Below are positions 45,266 through 56,011 of a stretch of 64,000 bases of DNA, piece by piece. The first letter of the stretch is position 1; each line of letters begins with the position of its first letter. The stretch spans positions 278,010 to 342,009 of the forward strand of contig CAUYUJ010014753.1 in the NCBI GenBank assembly GCA_963575745.1. Direction: 5' to 3'. The notes below the pieces were generated by a model. It saw only the letters and a program-made list of their open reading frames with translations. It made no database searches and was not told where the DNA came from. Made by a program: the position numbers and the translations under genes. The stretch comes from Prorocentrum cordatum (taxonomy: Eukaryota > Sar > Dinophyceae > Prorocentrales > Prorocentraceae).

Positions 45266-45774
45266 TTCCTCCTCGCGGACCTCCTCGTCCCCGCTCCTTC
45301 TGCCGTCCTCTTCCTCCTCCTCCTCCTCCTCCTCCTCCTCCTCCTCCTCCTCCTCCTCCTCCTCCTCCTCCTCCTCCTCCTTCTCTTCCTCCTCTTCCTT
45401 CTCTTCCTCCGCCTCCGTCTCCGCCTCCTCCTCCTCCTTTGGCTCCGACTCGTCGCTGCTTGCCCTATTCCTGCCGTGCGCTCCTCGGTCAACCAGGCTC
45501 CGTTCGGCCTTCGGCCCTGCGGAGCGAGCGGGCGGTTGTGGCCAACAAGAAGGCGAGGAGGGGTATGATGGACAGGAGGGGATCCATTGGAAGAAGAACA
45601 ACAGTACACCTTAGGCGATGCTTAAGAAAACCTAAGTTTTCGGCCAGAGTCTCGATTATTCTTAATGTGACAATGTAAATCCCAAGATTTTGATAGAAAC
45701 GTTGGGTTTTCATTCAAGTTCTGAGACTATGAATTTCTTAACCCATGATTTCTTAAGCATTTCGCAGGGTGTAG

Positions 45775-45935
45775 ACGCGTTTGCGTTATGACATGAGGTC
45801 CGCACGGATTTCTCTGGCCCACGGAGCGCGCCAGCGGCGGCGCTGGAGCCACCGCCAGGGGAGTCCAGCGCCGATCCAAGACATCTGCGCGGGCCTTCGA
45901 AAGTTTACGTTCATGTTGTTGTTTGTTCATATATA
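45775..45935. repeat. Family R element (diverged TIR copy)
   Basis: GAGGTCCGCACGGATTTCTC...GCGCCGATCCAAGACATCTG...GGGCCTTCGAAAGTTTACGT. An (AT)n tract follows at 45,930-45,947. A right-end-only copy (GCGCCGATCCGAGAAATCCG) lies at 56,401-56,440. Confidence 0.65.
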
Positions 45936-46177
45936 TATATATATATACATTCTTTGTGTTCGTCTCCGATCGCGGGGATGCGATGAGAATCCCCCAGGAG
46001 TCGAGACGTGCCTGGAAGCCTCAAGGTCCCCCTTGGAGGTATGGGGGGGAGGCTATGTGTGGATCCTAGTCAAGGACGTTGCTCACAGAAGAGACCGATC
46101 GGGGCAATGATTTCGCCGACTTGAAGCTCTCGAAGATTTGAAACTGCTAGAATCCAGCCCTTCCCATTTGTGTCCGA

Positions 46178-46350
46178 GTAGATGGGGTCAGAGGATCGAG
46201 CCGCATCGCCGATGCATCGGCGATGTGGCTCGACGTGTAGCCCGGAGTTGTCCACGCCTTCGTATCGCTGACGTCGCCGATGCATCGGCGATGAATCGAC
46301 GATGCGGCTTGCTCCTCCGACCCCATCTGCTCGTACCCCACTTGGTGGCC
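46178..46350 (+). mobile_element. Palindromic family Q element
   Basis: GAGTAGATGGGGTCAGAGGA and GCCGCATCGCCGATGCATCG at the left; GATGCATCGGCGATGAATCG and GCTCCTCCGACCCCATCTGC at the right. Confidence 0.8.
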
Positions 46351-46514
46351 CCGGCCTCCGTAAATCTAAGATCGGCGGCGGGCGAGGGGGGGGAAGTGAG
46401 AAGGGGAAGGCCTTCCCAGAAGGCGATCGGACTTCTCTGTGCCTTCGGGGAAGGCTCAGACAATTTCTCAGAAGGCCGTGGGTCTTCGAGCCTTCTGAGA
46501 AGAGAGGAGGAGGA

Positions 46515-46616
46515 GGNNNNNNNNNNNNNNNNNNNNNNNNNNNNNNNNNNNNNNNNNNNNNNNNNNNNNNNNNNNNNNNNNNNNNNNNNNNNNNNNNNNN
46601 NNNNNNNNNNNNNNNN
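46515..46616. other. Assembly gap, about 100 N
   Basis: A run of N's inside a GGA/TCC simple-sequence tract. The true length is unknown. Protein frames that cross it are meaningless. Confidence 0.98.
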
Positions 46617-46700
46617 CTCATCCTCCTCTTCCTCCTCCTCCTCCTCGTCCTCATCCTCCTCTTCCTCCTCCTCCTTCTCCTCCTCCTCATCCTCGCTTTG

Positions 46701-47110
46701 GGATTCCAGCGGAGGCCCATGCCAAGAATAGGGAAACAAAAAGTGTCATAAACATAAAAGCTCGGAGGTCCGCGCGGATTTCTCGGATCGCCACTGGGGC
46801 CTCCCGGCGGCGCCTCCGGCGCCGCCCTTGGCGCGCTCCGCGTGCCAGGGAGGGGGGTCCAGCGCCGATCCGAGAAATCCGCGCGGACCTCCGAGCTTTT
46901 ATGTTTATGGCACTCTTTGTTCCCCTACAGAACCACCCTGGTTGCCTCCAGGGTGCCCTGGGTGTCCTGGGTGTCGACGGTTTTGCTACGGAAAGCGTGA
47001 CGCTCCCACACCAAAAGTCAATGGGCGTCAGGGGGTCCCAGGGTCGGTCGGGTTTCTTGCGTAAGGTTACTTGTGGACTAGCCTCAACTGTAGGGGTAGG
47101 GCTCGGTGAG
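46701..47110 (+). repeat. Dispersed repeat H, copy 2, interrupted by a TIR element
   Basis: GGAGGCCCATGCCAAGAA at 46,711-46,728, then after the insertion ACCCTGGTTGCCTCCAGGG, GGGTGTCGACGGTTTTGCTA, CCCACACCAAAAGTC, GGGTTTCTTGCGTAAGG and CCTCAACTGTAG. The order matches 26,521-26,710. Confidence 0.75.
46729..46927. mobile_element. 199-bp TIR element (family R, intact), TSD AAGAA/CAGAA
   Basis: Ends TAGGGAAACAAAAAGTGTCA and, from the right, TAGGGGAACAAAGAGTGCCA. Both continue TAAACATAAAAGCTCGGAGG, TCCGCGCGGATTTCTCGG, making ~65-bp arms with only a few mismatches, all near the tips. AGAA (AAGAA/CAGAA) flanks it at 46,725-46,728 and 46,929-46,932. The centre has a GGCGGCGCCTCCGGCGCCGC palindrome. 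Repeat H at 26,521 shows the empty site. Confidence 0.9.
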
Positions 47111-47235
47111 AACTTCCGTGGCCCTTTGGGCTTAGTGATTGTCTCTTTGCGCCTAGTCATAAAGAGTGCCCCCTCTCCTCTCGGCCTCCGAGCCTCCTCC
47201 GTTCGCCAGCCCGCGACGACTCCGAAGGCGAAGAT

Positions 47236-47731
47236 GTGCGCGATGGCGGCGAGGGCGCGGACGGCTGCGAGGACCCGTGTCGCCCGCGGGGGCGCAGAGC
47301 TGATCGCACTTTGCGCGTCGCGGTCTGGGCCAGAGCGGCTATCTTTCTCCAAGGGGGGGAGGGGGCGCGATGGCGCGGGCGTAATCGCACGTCGCGGGGC
47401 GCGATGCGCAAAGCTAGGCGACGTGGGGGAGGGCGGGGATGGGGACAACGACGAGGACGACAACGACGACGTGGACGAGGCTGAGGACGAGCACGGCGAC
47501 GACGCCGAACGCGAGATCGAGGACGACGCCGACGACGACGAGGGCGACGGCGAGGGCGGCGGCGGCGGCGGCCCCGCGCCCGAGGCCGCGAACGTGTGGC
47601 CGCCAGTCGAGGCCCTGGAGCGGCTCGGGGCCTCGTGGAGGGAGGCCATGGACGGCTTCCTCGACCTCTCCGTGCGCGCGGCCAGGCGTGCTCCACCGCC
47701 GAGGGCGTGCTGCTTCAGACTCGAGCAGGAT
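47236..47731 (+). CDS. Putative exon, acidic protein of unknown function
   Basis: An open plus frame with an ordinary start (GGAELIALCASRSGPERLS) and an acidic, Asp/Glu-rich middle encoded by GAC/GAG repeats. It then has a Gly run and a well-formed segment NVWPPVEALERLGASWREAM, DGFLDLSVRAARRA, ending RLEQD where a family-K TIR element begins. If that element were removed as a GA-AG intron, the frame would continue DSVALHGAFQALGTPRSRAH. The minus strand is also open. I recognise no family and the start is unknown. Confidence 0.3.
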
Positions 47732-47859
47732 CTTGGCATCGCTCGGACGTGTGCATTTTTTTCTCGGCGACGGCCATCGAGGACCATCCTTGATCATTTG
47801 GCGAAAAAACACGCGCGAAATCGAAAAATACACGAGGAATGGACGTCCGAGCGATGGCG
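47732..47859 (+). mobile_element. 128-bp family-K TIR element, flanked by AGGAT
   Basis: Starts CTTGGCATCGCTCGGACGTG and ends GGACGTCCGAGCGATGGCG. AGGAT stands at 47,727-47,731 and 47,860-47,864. Paralogues lie at 34,096 (with nested insertion) and 58,258. Confidence 0.75.
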
Positions 47860-48289
47860 AGGATTCGGTTGCGTTGCATGGCGCCTTCCAAGCCCTGGGC
47901 ACCCCAAGGAGCAGGGCACACGATCGTTCGACGTCACCTTTTCGGCCTCGTTCAGTGGGGGGCTTGGGGGCCCCCAGAGTTGTCTTGCGCCACCATCTGT
48001 CAAAGGAAAGCACTGGTGTACTTGCACGGCACTTCGCCTCCCCACTCCTTCCGCCGCCTTTTTCAACCAGCGCTGGTCTGCAAACGCACAAAGGTGGTTC
48101 CCGACGTGCGCGAGTCAATAATCTTTTCGGGCCTCGCCACGCCCCTTCCCCTCTTCCTCCATACAAGTAGATTCGCCAGAGCCTAAGAAGAACCGCATCC
48201 ATTCTCCGACACTCCCCCCCAGGGGCAATCCCTGCATTCTCAAAGCGTAACCCCAGATCTCCGACGATGCTTGTTGTTGATGTTTGCAT

Positions 48290-49830
48290 CGATTACACGT
48301 TGCAGGTAAACCAGCTATACCCCCAGAGGGGGAACGGTCGAAGACGATGAGGGCGGGTATCGAGGTTTTGGTATATACGTGTTGAGTGGCACGCAAACAG
48401 GTGAGAGCGAACAGCTTCAAATATTGAAATGAGTGTTGTTGGTGGTGGTGTTACTGGTGCTGTTGATGTTGATGTTGGTGTCGTAGTCGTTGTCGTTGTT
48501 TTTTGTCGTTGTCGTTGTCGTCGATGTTGATGGTGAACCGTCCGGTGACCATCGTGCTTTTCAATTGAAGTGTTTCCGGGGCTCGCACCCTCTGTGTTTG
48601 ATGGAAAGGTACAATTGTAAAATTGCGCCCCTGGCCCTCGGGTTACAACAACAACGGCTCCCGCATGAGACTTCCTCACAAAGGACCCCCGCTCCCGCCT
48701 GAGACTTCCTCGCAGTTTACTCAGGTATCGCGCTCTCGCTTGGGACTTCCGTACAAATTACACAGGAACCGTTTTTTGTTTCGGCGCTCTGGAGCCGCGC
48801 TCTCGCTGGAGACTTGCTTGCAATTTATTTCAGAATCTCGCTCTTGCGTTGGAATCCCCCGTACTTTACTCAAGCGCCTCGCTCCCGACACTCAGGCAAC
48901 CAGGAGTCGCGCTCACGCCTAGGACTCCCTCACAGCTTACTTAGGAATCGGGAGCTCGCTGCCCTTCGTGGCACCGTTGCAGCCCTTCGTGGCCCCCTCG
49001 CTGCCCTTCGTGGCCCCGTTGCAGCCCTTCGTGGCCCCCTCGCTTCCCTTCGTGGCACCGTTGCAGCCCTTCGTGGCCCCCTCGCTTCCCTTCGTGGCCC
49101 CGTTGCAGCCCTCCGTGGCCCCCTCGCTGCCCTTCGAGGCCCCATTGCAGCCGTTCGTGGCCCCATCGCTGCCCTTCGTGGCCCCGTTGCAGCCCTTCGT
49201 GGTCCCCTCGCTGCCCTTCGTGGCCCCGTTGCAGCGCTTCGTGGGCCCCTCGCTGCACTTCGTGGCCCCGTTGCAGCGCTTCGTGGCCCCCTCACTACCA
49301 TTCGTGGCCCCGTTGCAGTCGTGGCCCCTCGCTGCCCTTTGTGGCCCCATTGCAGCGCTTCGTCTTCGTGACCGCGTTTTTTGGTGGCCCCCTCGCTGCC
49401 CTCCGTGGCACCGTTGAAGATCGCGCTATCGCTCAAGATTTCGTAGCGATTCGTGCACGTCGCACGCTTCAGCAACCCGATTGCTCGACCTTGCCGCCTG
49501 GGCCCACCTTCCCGACCCGCCCGTTAGGGTCTACCCGCCCGATCTGCCGGTCTGGTTCTGCCACTTGCTTTCTGCTCCTAGCCCCCTTTCTGCTACTCTC
49601 TCTCTCTCTCGTGCTCCGTTATCCTCCTTTCGCCTTGCCCCTTCCTTCCGTCCGTCCTCTCTTCCCTCGCCTCGGTGGCTGCACGAAATACGCGTTGCAG
49701 ATACAAAAAAGGCACGATCGAAGACGAAGAGGGCGGGTATCGAGGGTTCGGGGTATATGTGTTGAATGACACGCGGGCAGATCAGAGCAAACAGCATTAA
49801 AATCATTGTTGTTGAATTCTCACTACTGAA
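48290..49830 (+). repeat. Repeat J unit expanded by a 42-bp tandem array
   Basis: Same landmarks as the 50-54 kb units, but interrupted at 48,955-49,350 by about nine copies of a 42-bp unit: GCCCTTCGTGGCCCCCTCGC then TGCCCTTCGTGGCCCCGTTG. Because 42 is a multiple of three, every frame stays open on both strands (for example GATKGSEGATKGCN). Confidence 0.85.
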
Positions 49831-49834
49831 GAAT

Positions 49835-50490
49835 AACGTAGCACCCCGCAGCTGCGGATAAGAGTGAGGGGGCGGTGGGGACGTCGGCAGTTTGCGAGAC
49901 TCTGGAGAAGCCCGCCGCAGGCGCCAAAGTTGTACAAATTATACAACGATCCCGCCGCAGGCCGCAGGCGCCGATTTTTTCGTTAAACCAATGTAGGTAG
50001 GTCGCGGGTGTGTCGCAAATGGGTCGCGGGTGGGTCGGGGGTGGGTCGCGGGTGTAGAGAGCAGAAATCCACCCCATGATTATCACCCAAACCAGCGAAG
50101 CCGTTTAGCTAACGCACACAAGGAATGAATCGAACAGGGCAGGGTTGTATAGTAAACGCCCAGGGCCGTTTTGTCAACGTCAATTGTCGGGTCCGGGTGG
50201 TTTTTCCTCCCTTGGGGGTGGGTCGCGGGGTGGGTCGCGGGTGGGTCGCGGGGTGGGTCGCGGGTGGGTCGCGGATGGGTCGCGGGGTGGGTCGCGGGTT
50301 GGTCGCGGGTTGGGTCGCGGGTGGGTCGCGGGGTGGGTCGCGGGTGGGACGACGACAACCAACAATAACAACAACAGCAACAACAGCAACAACCTAACAA
50401 TCAGAATTGTCAGTTCTAATTCCCTATTCAGCCACGCACCCAGGGACAATGAAGACCGTTCGGCCCCCTCACTCTGACTATTCTTGACCC
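49835..50490 (+). repeat. Dispersed repeat G, short copy, inside the repeat J array
   Basis: GCACCCCGCAGCTGCGGATA start; CCCGCCGCAGGCGCC units; GGGTGGGTCGCG minisatellite (50,215-50,350); ACAACAGCAACAAC; TTCAGCCACGCACCCAGGGA end. About half the length of 25,139-26,415. Confidence 0.85.
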
Positions 50491-50499
50491 CCCTCGGGT

Positions 50500-52746
50500 A
50501 ACATGTCTGTTTTTCAATTGAAGTGCCCCTCCTGGGGTTCGCAGCCTGTTTTTTATATCAGGGAAAGTATTCCTCCTCAGACTGCGCTGTTGGCCCCCGA
50601 ACAATGACGGTTCCCGCGTGATACTTCCTGACAATGTATTCTCAAATCGCGTTTTCGCGCGGGACCTCCTCACAATGAATTCAGGAATCGCGCTCTCGCG
50701 TGGGGATTTCCTTGCAATTTATTCAGACGCCGCGCCCTCGACATTCAGGAGTCACGCTCTAGCTGTGGATTTCCTCACGGTTGATTTGGGAATCGAGTTG
50801 CTGCTCGAGCATTCCTCGCGATGAATGCAAGACGCACGCTTCAGCAACCCGCCTGCTCGACCTGGCCGCCTCCTGGGCCTTCCTTCCCGACCCGCCCGTT
50901 AGGGTCTAACGCCCGATCTGCCGGTCTGGTTCTGCCACTTGTTTTCTGCTCCTAGCCCCCGTCCTATTCTCTCTCGTGCTCTATCCTCCTCCAGTCCCCT
51001 TGTCTCGTCCTTCCATCCGTCCTCTCTTCCCCTGCCTCAGGGGCTGCACGAAATACGCGTTGGATTAAAAAAAATACCTCAATAAGGGCACGATCGAAGG
51101 AGAAGATGGCGGGTATCGAGGGTTCGGGATAGACGTGTTGAGTGACACGCGAGCAGATGAAATCGAACAGTCTTAAAATCATTGTTGTTGTTGGTGGTGG
51201 TGTTGTTAGTCTTGAATTCTCACTTCTGAAGAAAAATGATTGTTGATCACCCCCCGGTGCACATTCTGTATTTTAAAATGAAGTGCCTCTCCCGGGGTTC
51301 GCACCTTGTTTTTCATAAGGGAAAGTCTTGAGCGTAAAATTGCGCCCCCGGCCCCCGAGTTACAACAACCACAGTTCCCGCTTGATACTTCCTGACAATG
51401 CATTCCCAAATCGCGCTCTCGCGCGGGGCTACCTCACATGCGCTCTCGCGTGGGATTTCCTTCAATTTATTCAGACGCCGCGCCCGCGACACTCAGGAAT
51501 CACGCTCTCGTTGTGGATTTCTTCACGATGTGTTCGGGAATTGCACTGTCGTTCGAGAACTCCTCGCGATTCACGCAAGACGCACGCTTCAGCAACTTGT
51601 CTGCTCGACCTGGCCGCCTGGGCCCGCCCTCCCGATCCGCCTGTTAGGGCCTACCCGCCCGATCTGTCCGTCTGGTTCTGCCACGTGGTTTCTTTTCCTA
51701 GCCCTCCTCCTGCTACTCTCTCTCTCTCTCTCTTGTGATCCATCCTGCTTCCCCGCTCGTCCTTTCCTTCCATCCGTTCTCTTCTCCTCTGCCTTACGGG
51801 CTGCACGAAATACACGCTGCAGGTAAGAAAGATACACCCCGAAGGTTGTACAATCGTAGACGAAGAGAGCGAGTATCGAGGTGTTGGGATATACGTGTTG
51901 CATGGCACGCGAATAGATAAGAGCGGACAGTCTTAAAATGATGGTTGACGAATGTTTGTATTCTACAGAATAATGATTGCTGGTCTCTGGAAACGGTTCC
52001 GCGTGCTCTCGCCTCGACGCTGGTTGCAATTGCTCTGAAAACCAGGCTCCCGCTCGAGCGCGGGCTTGATTGTAAATGTGTGTCTTTGGAGGACAGGCTA
52101 CAATTACAAAGGCTTTTGCTTGATACTTCCTCCTAATCTACCCCGAGACACCCTGTCTAGAGAGGCCCCCGAATTCAGAAATGGTGTTCTCATTCGAGAC
52201 TTCCTCGCAAGTCAGTCAAGTTGGCGGCGGCCCAGCCACGACGACAAAGGCTCTTGCTCGATACTTCCTCACGATTTACTCCGAGAGCCCCTGGCCAGGA
52301 AAGCCCCCGAACTCAGGATCGGCGCTCTCGCTCGAGACTTTCTCGTGATGCAATCAAATTGGTGGAGGTCCAGTTACGACGACAAAGGCTCTCGTTCGAT
52401 ATTCCCTCAAGATGTATTCGCAGAAGCCCTTGCCAGAGAGGCCCCCGAACTCTAGACTGGCGCTCTCGCTCGAGAATTTTTCGTAATTCAGGCAAGTTGA
52501 TGGAGGCCCAGACATAGCGACAAGGGTTCCCGCCTGATATTCCTCACTATGTAGCTCGAGAGTGTTTCGCACTTCACTCAGTGGCCGGCAAGGAAGATAT
52601 GCCCCCCGAAAGGTGTTGCGATCGAAGACGAAGTGGGCGGGTATCGAGGGTCGGGGTATACAGAATGCACGACACGCATGCCAGTAAGAGCGAACAGTCT
52701 TGAAATGATTGTTTTTGTTGATGTTGTTGTTGAATTTGCATATCTG

Positions 52747-52820
<74 letters not shown>

Positions 52821-54235
52821 GTTGTTGATATCCCCCCCCTCCAGGCACAGTCTGCGTTGTTCAACTCAAGTGCCCTTACCGGGGCTGGCATCCTGTTCTT
52901 AGCAGGGAAAAGATTTGGTCTCAGAATTGGGTTGGGCTCCCGCCGAATAGTTCTTCACAATGTATTCCCAAATCGCGCTCTCGCGCGGGACGTCCTCACA
53001 ATGTATGCAAGAATCGCGCTCTCGCGTGGGACGTCCCCGCAATCTATTCAGACTCAGGAATCAAGGTCTCGCCGTGGATTTCCTCTCGATTTATTTGAGA
53101 ATTGCGCTGTCGCTCGAGACTTCGTCGCGGTTCATGAAGGACGCACGCTTCAGCAACTTGCCTGCTCGACCTGGCCGCTTGGGCCCGCCTCCCCGACCCG
53201 CCTGGGTCTACCCGCCTGATCTGCCCGTTTGGTTCTGCCACGTATTTTCTGCTCCTGGCCCCCTCCCCCCTGCTACTCTCCCTCTCGTGTTCCATCCTCC
53301 TCCTTCCCCCTTGAGCTTTCCTTACATCCGTCCTCTCCTCCCCTGCCTCAGGGACTGCACGAAGTACGCGTTGTATGTAAGAAAGAGAGAGAGAGAGAGA
53401 GACACCCACGGGGGGGTACGATCGAAGATGAAGAGGGCGGGTATCCAGGGTTTGGGATACACATGTTTAATGGCACGCGAGCAGGTCAGAGCGGACAATT
53501 TGAAAATGATTGATGTTTCTGTTGTTGGTGTTGTTGTTGGTGGTGTTGGTATTGGTGTTGTTGGTGTTGTTCTTGTTGGTGGTGGTGGTGGTGCTATTGT
53601 TGTTGCTGCTGTTGGTGCTGATGTTGTTGCTGCTGTTGTTGTTGAAACCTCATATCTAAAGAATGATTATTGCTGATCCCCCCCCTCCGGGGCACATTGC
53701 ATTTTCCATTGAAAAAACCCTCCATGGGCTCGCACCCTGTTTTCAAAAAAAGGAAAGCGAGCGGTCACCAAATTGGGCCTTTCGCCGCCGAGTTACAACA
53801 ACAACGGCTCCCGCCTGATATTTCCTCACCCTGTATTCCCAAATCGCGCTCTCGCGCGGGACCTCCTCACAAGTTATGCAGGAATCGCGCTCTCGCGTGG
53901 GACTTCCTCGCAATCTATTCAGACGCTGCGCCCTCGACACTCAGGGATCATGTTCTCACGTTGGCCTTTTTTCGCTGTTATTTGGGAATGGTGCTATCGC
54001 TTGAGACTTCCTCCCGATTCATGCAGGACTCACGCTTCAGCAAACCCGCCTGCTCGACCAGGCTGTCTGGGCCAGCATTCCCGACCCGCCCGCTAGGGTC
54101 TGCCCGCCCAATCTGCCCGTCTGGTTGTGCCATCTGTTTTCTGCTCCCAGCCCCCATCCTGCTAATCTCTCTCGTGCTCCATCCGTCTCCCTCCCTCTTG
54201 CATGGCCAGGAGAGGAGGAGGAGGGAGCGAGGAGT
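50500..54235 (+). repeat. Tandem array of repeat J, about five units of 0.74-0.87 kb
   Basis: Successive units start near 50,500, 51,235, 51,960, 52,845 and 53,680. They repeat a CCGGTGCACATTCTGTATTT-like start; GGTTCCCGCTTGATACTTCC; tandem GAATCGCGCTCTCGCG words; CTGCTCGACCTGGCCGCCTG; GGTCTGGTTCTGCCAC; GCTGCACGAAATACGCGTTG; GATCGAAGACGAAGAGGGCG; and a GTTGTTGTTG tail. The third unit is the most diverged. No ORF is conserved across units, so this is non-coding satellite-like or decayed retroelement DNA. Confidence 0.88.
52749..52821 (+). repeat. (TA)n tract
   Basis: Pure AT/TA dinucleotides with one phase slip near 52,800. Confidence 0.98.
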
Positions 54236-54295
54236 TGTAACAAGCGTCCTTTCGATACCTGATGTCCTCTTGTGTTCTCGTTTGTTTGATCACGG

Positions 54296-54691
54296 ATGGA
54301 ATGTTCATGCGCCGCATTGGACTCTTCTTCGCTGGAGGGTGTGAGTGTGACGTTGAGCAAGACGACCAACAACAAACGACGAGAAAGGGTCCGCCGCACG
54401 CACGCACGTAAATGCCAGATAGCCAGAATTCCAAGTTTGGGGAGCCCGATTCTGTCGTCAACAGGACACATGATGGAAACGATGGATGCGACACAACACG
54501 AACAAAACGTTGCAGAGGACGAGAGAAACGGCTTGGGCACGGAGGACTCTTCTAGCACAGCCAGCACAGACTACCTTGCATATGAAAGAAGATGCAGTCA
54601 CGCAGAAAGTGGACATGAAGATACGACCTTGCATATGAAAGAAGATGTAGTCACGCAGAAAGTGGACATGAAGATACGGACATTCGATTGA
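54296..54691 (+). CDS. Hypothetical ORF, 131 codons
   Basis: ATG-initiated frame in DNA with visibly lower GC than the neighbourhood. The middle part (KTTNNKRRERVRRTHARKCQ, MMETMDATQHEQNVAEDERN) has ordinary composition. The 3' part lies on two tandem copies of a ~54-bp sequence (CTTGCATATGAAAGAAGATG at 54,576 and 54,630). Codon-scale evidence is weak and no motif is seen. It could be the exon of a gene continuing at 54,930. Confidence 0.25.
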   Translation: MECSCAALDSSSLEGVSVTLSKTTNNKRRERVRRTHARKCQIARIPSLGSPILSSTGHMMETMDATQHEQNVAEDERNGLGTEDSSSTASTDYLAYERRCSHAESGHEDTTLHMKEDVVTQKVDMKIRTFD

Positions 54692-54929
54692 CAGGTGCGG
54701 GACCCGGGACCCAATCAAGCGAGGACAGCAAAAAAACACCCGAGGGATTAGGGGATTGGGAGAAAGAGAGAGAAAGAGAGAGCGATTTCAAGCAGGGAAA
54801 TGAACATGAATATATATATATATATATCATACGTAAAACGACTTGCGATGTAAATGATTCTCGAAGCGTTCAGCTTGAGAATGAAGCACGAAAGAATTCC
54901 CGCGACAGTCCTGCGATAACTATGCTCCG

Positions 54930-55228
54930 CAGGAGGAGAAGAGATTGATGCGGACCACGCTTTGAACAGCTTGGTTCAGAATTGGGCAGCCCAGCTACAC
55001 GAAGATTTGATTGTTTACGCATTACGGTTTGGCAGAGATGTTATTTTCGCGCACGCGGTTGAAGAAAGGCATCGCAAACTTGTTTATTCTCGAACGAATG
55101 GAAAAGAGAGCCAGCGAGAAATCACACATGATGGGACATTTGGTGAGAGCTTATCTGATTTGATATTTGAGGAAATCTCGATAAGGTTGAAGTATGGACG
55201 CAAGTTGAAAGCTGAGAACATGAAATGA
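54930..55228 (+). CDS. Hypothetical exon, ~97 residues
   Basis: Open from a possible acceptor (CTCCGCAG, about 54,930) to TGA at 55,226-55,228. It reads EEIDADHALNSLVQNWAAQL, HEDLIVYALRFGRDVIFAHA, then a charged tail ending KYGRKLKAENMK. The composition and helical periodicity look like real protein, more so than most ORFs here, and the DNA is AT-richer than its surroundings. No ATG starts it, so it would be the last exon of a plus-strand gene. Family not recognised. Confidence 0.35.
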
Positions 55229-55756
55229 GGTATAACCGCCCAGTGTAAACAAGCAGATGTACAACAAGTGCTACGATATTGGTTTGTTGTTTGAATTGGT
55301 TTCGCAACTGCCAGACGGTAAGTTCTCGTTGTCCAGAGTGTGGCTCGGCGCACATTTCGCGAGTCGAAAGAGAATAATGATGTCACGCTTTGCCGTCTCC
55401 AAGTGTGCTGGCTGTCGCCTTCGGAGGCTCCAAAATGGTGCACAGACAACGCGCCTAGTAAGGACGCGCGCCTTCATCCAGGGCGCCCTTGTGTCCTTGC
55501 CTCTGTGGCCGTCCTTTGCCGTTTTCACAGGTCGCCCGCCGCCCAACTAAAATCCCAACCTCGGCCTCCGAGGGTCTTGCGTCCTTCACCACCCGTGCTT
55601 TCTACACGTCTTGACTGCATTGCGTCGTCTCGCCCACGCGCCACTGGGCGCATCACTTCTCGTCCCGACTTGAGTCACCGAGTGCGTGTCGCGACTCGCA
55701 GAAGCGCTTCCTCGCAAACGTCCAGAAAAAAGAAAACAGCCTTCCCAGAGAGAGAG

Positions 55757-55761
<5 letters not shown>

Positions 55762-55795
<34 letters not shown>
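55762..55795 (+). repeat. (TA)n tract
   Basis: ATATAT following GAGAGAGAGA. Confidence 0.97.
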
Positions 55796-55798
<3 letters not shown>

Positions 55799-55892
55799 AG
55801 CGGATCGTGAAGCCCCCGCGGCGGATCCAGGCCACCTGCGAGCAGATCACCCTGCGAGCGGTGGAGCGCGCTTGCCTGTAGAGGCAGGCCCG

Positions 55893-55956
55893 CCTCCTCC
55901 TCCTCCTCCTCCTCCTCCTCCTCCTCCTCCTCCTCCTCCTCCTCCTCCTCCTGCTC
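55893..55956 (+). repeat. (TCC)n tract upstream of a candidate first exon
   Basis: Pure CTC repeats; see the candidate exon at 56,012. Confidence 0.95.
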
Positions 55957-56011
55957 CGCCCCGCCCGAGCCTCTGGCGCGCGCCGTCCCTCGGCCCCGCT
56001 GCAGGCTTGCC

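Noticed and set aside
46501-46731. Proteins spanning the N run
   Set aside because: The frame across an assembly gap of unknown length has no meaning, and both flanks are simple sequence.
46687-47787. 366-codon minus ORF
   Set aside because: It crosses a TIR element and dispersed repeat H. Its Ser/Arg-rich middle is the complement of the acidic plus-strand frame, which reads more like protein.
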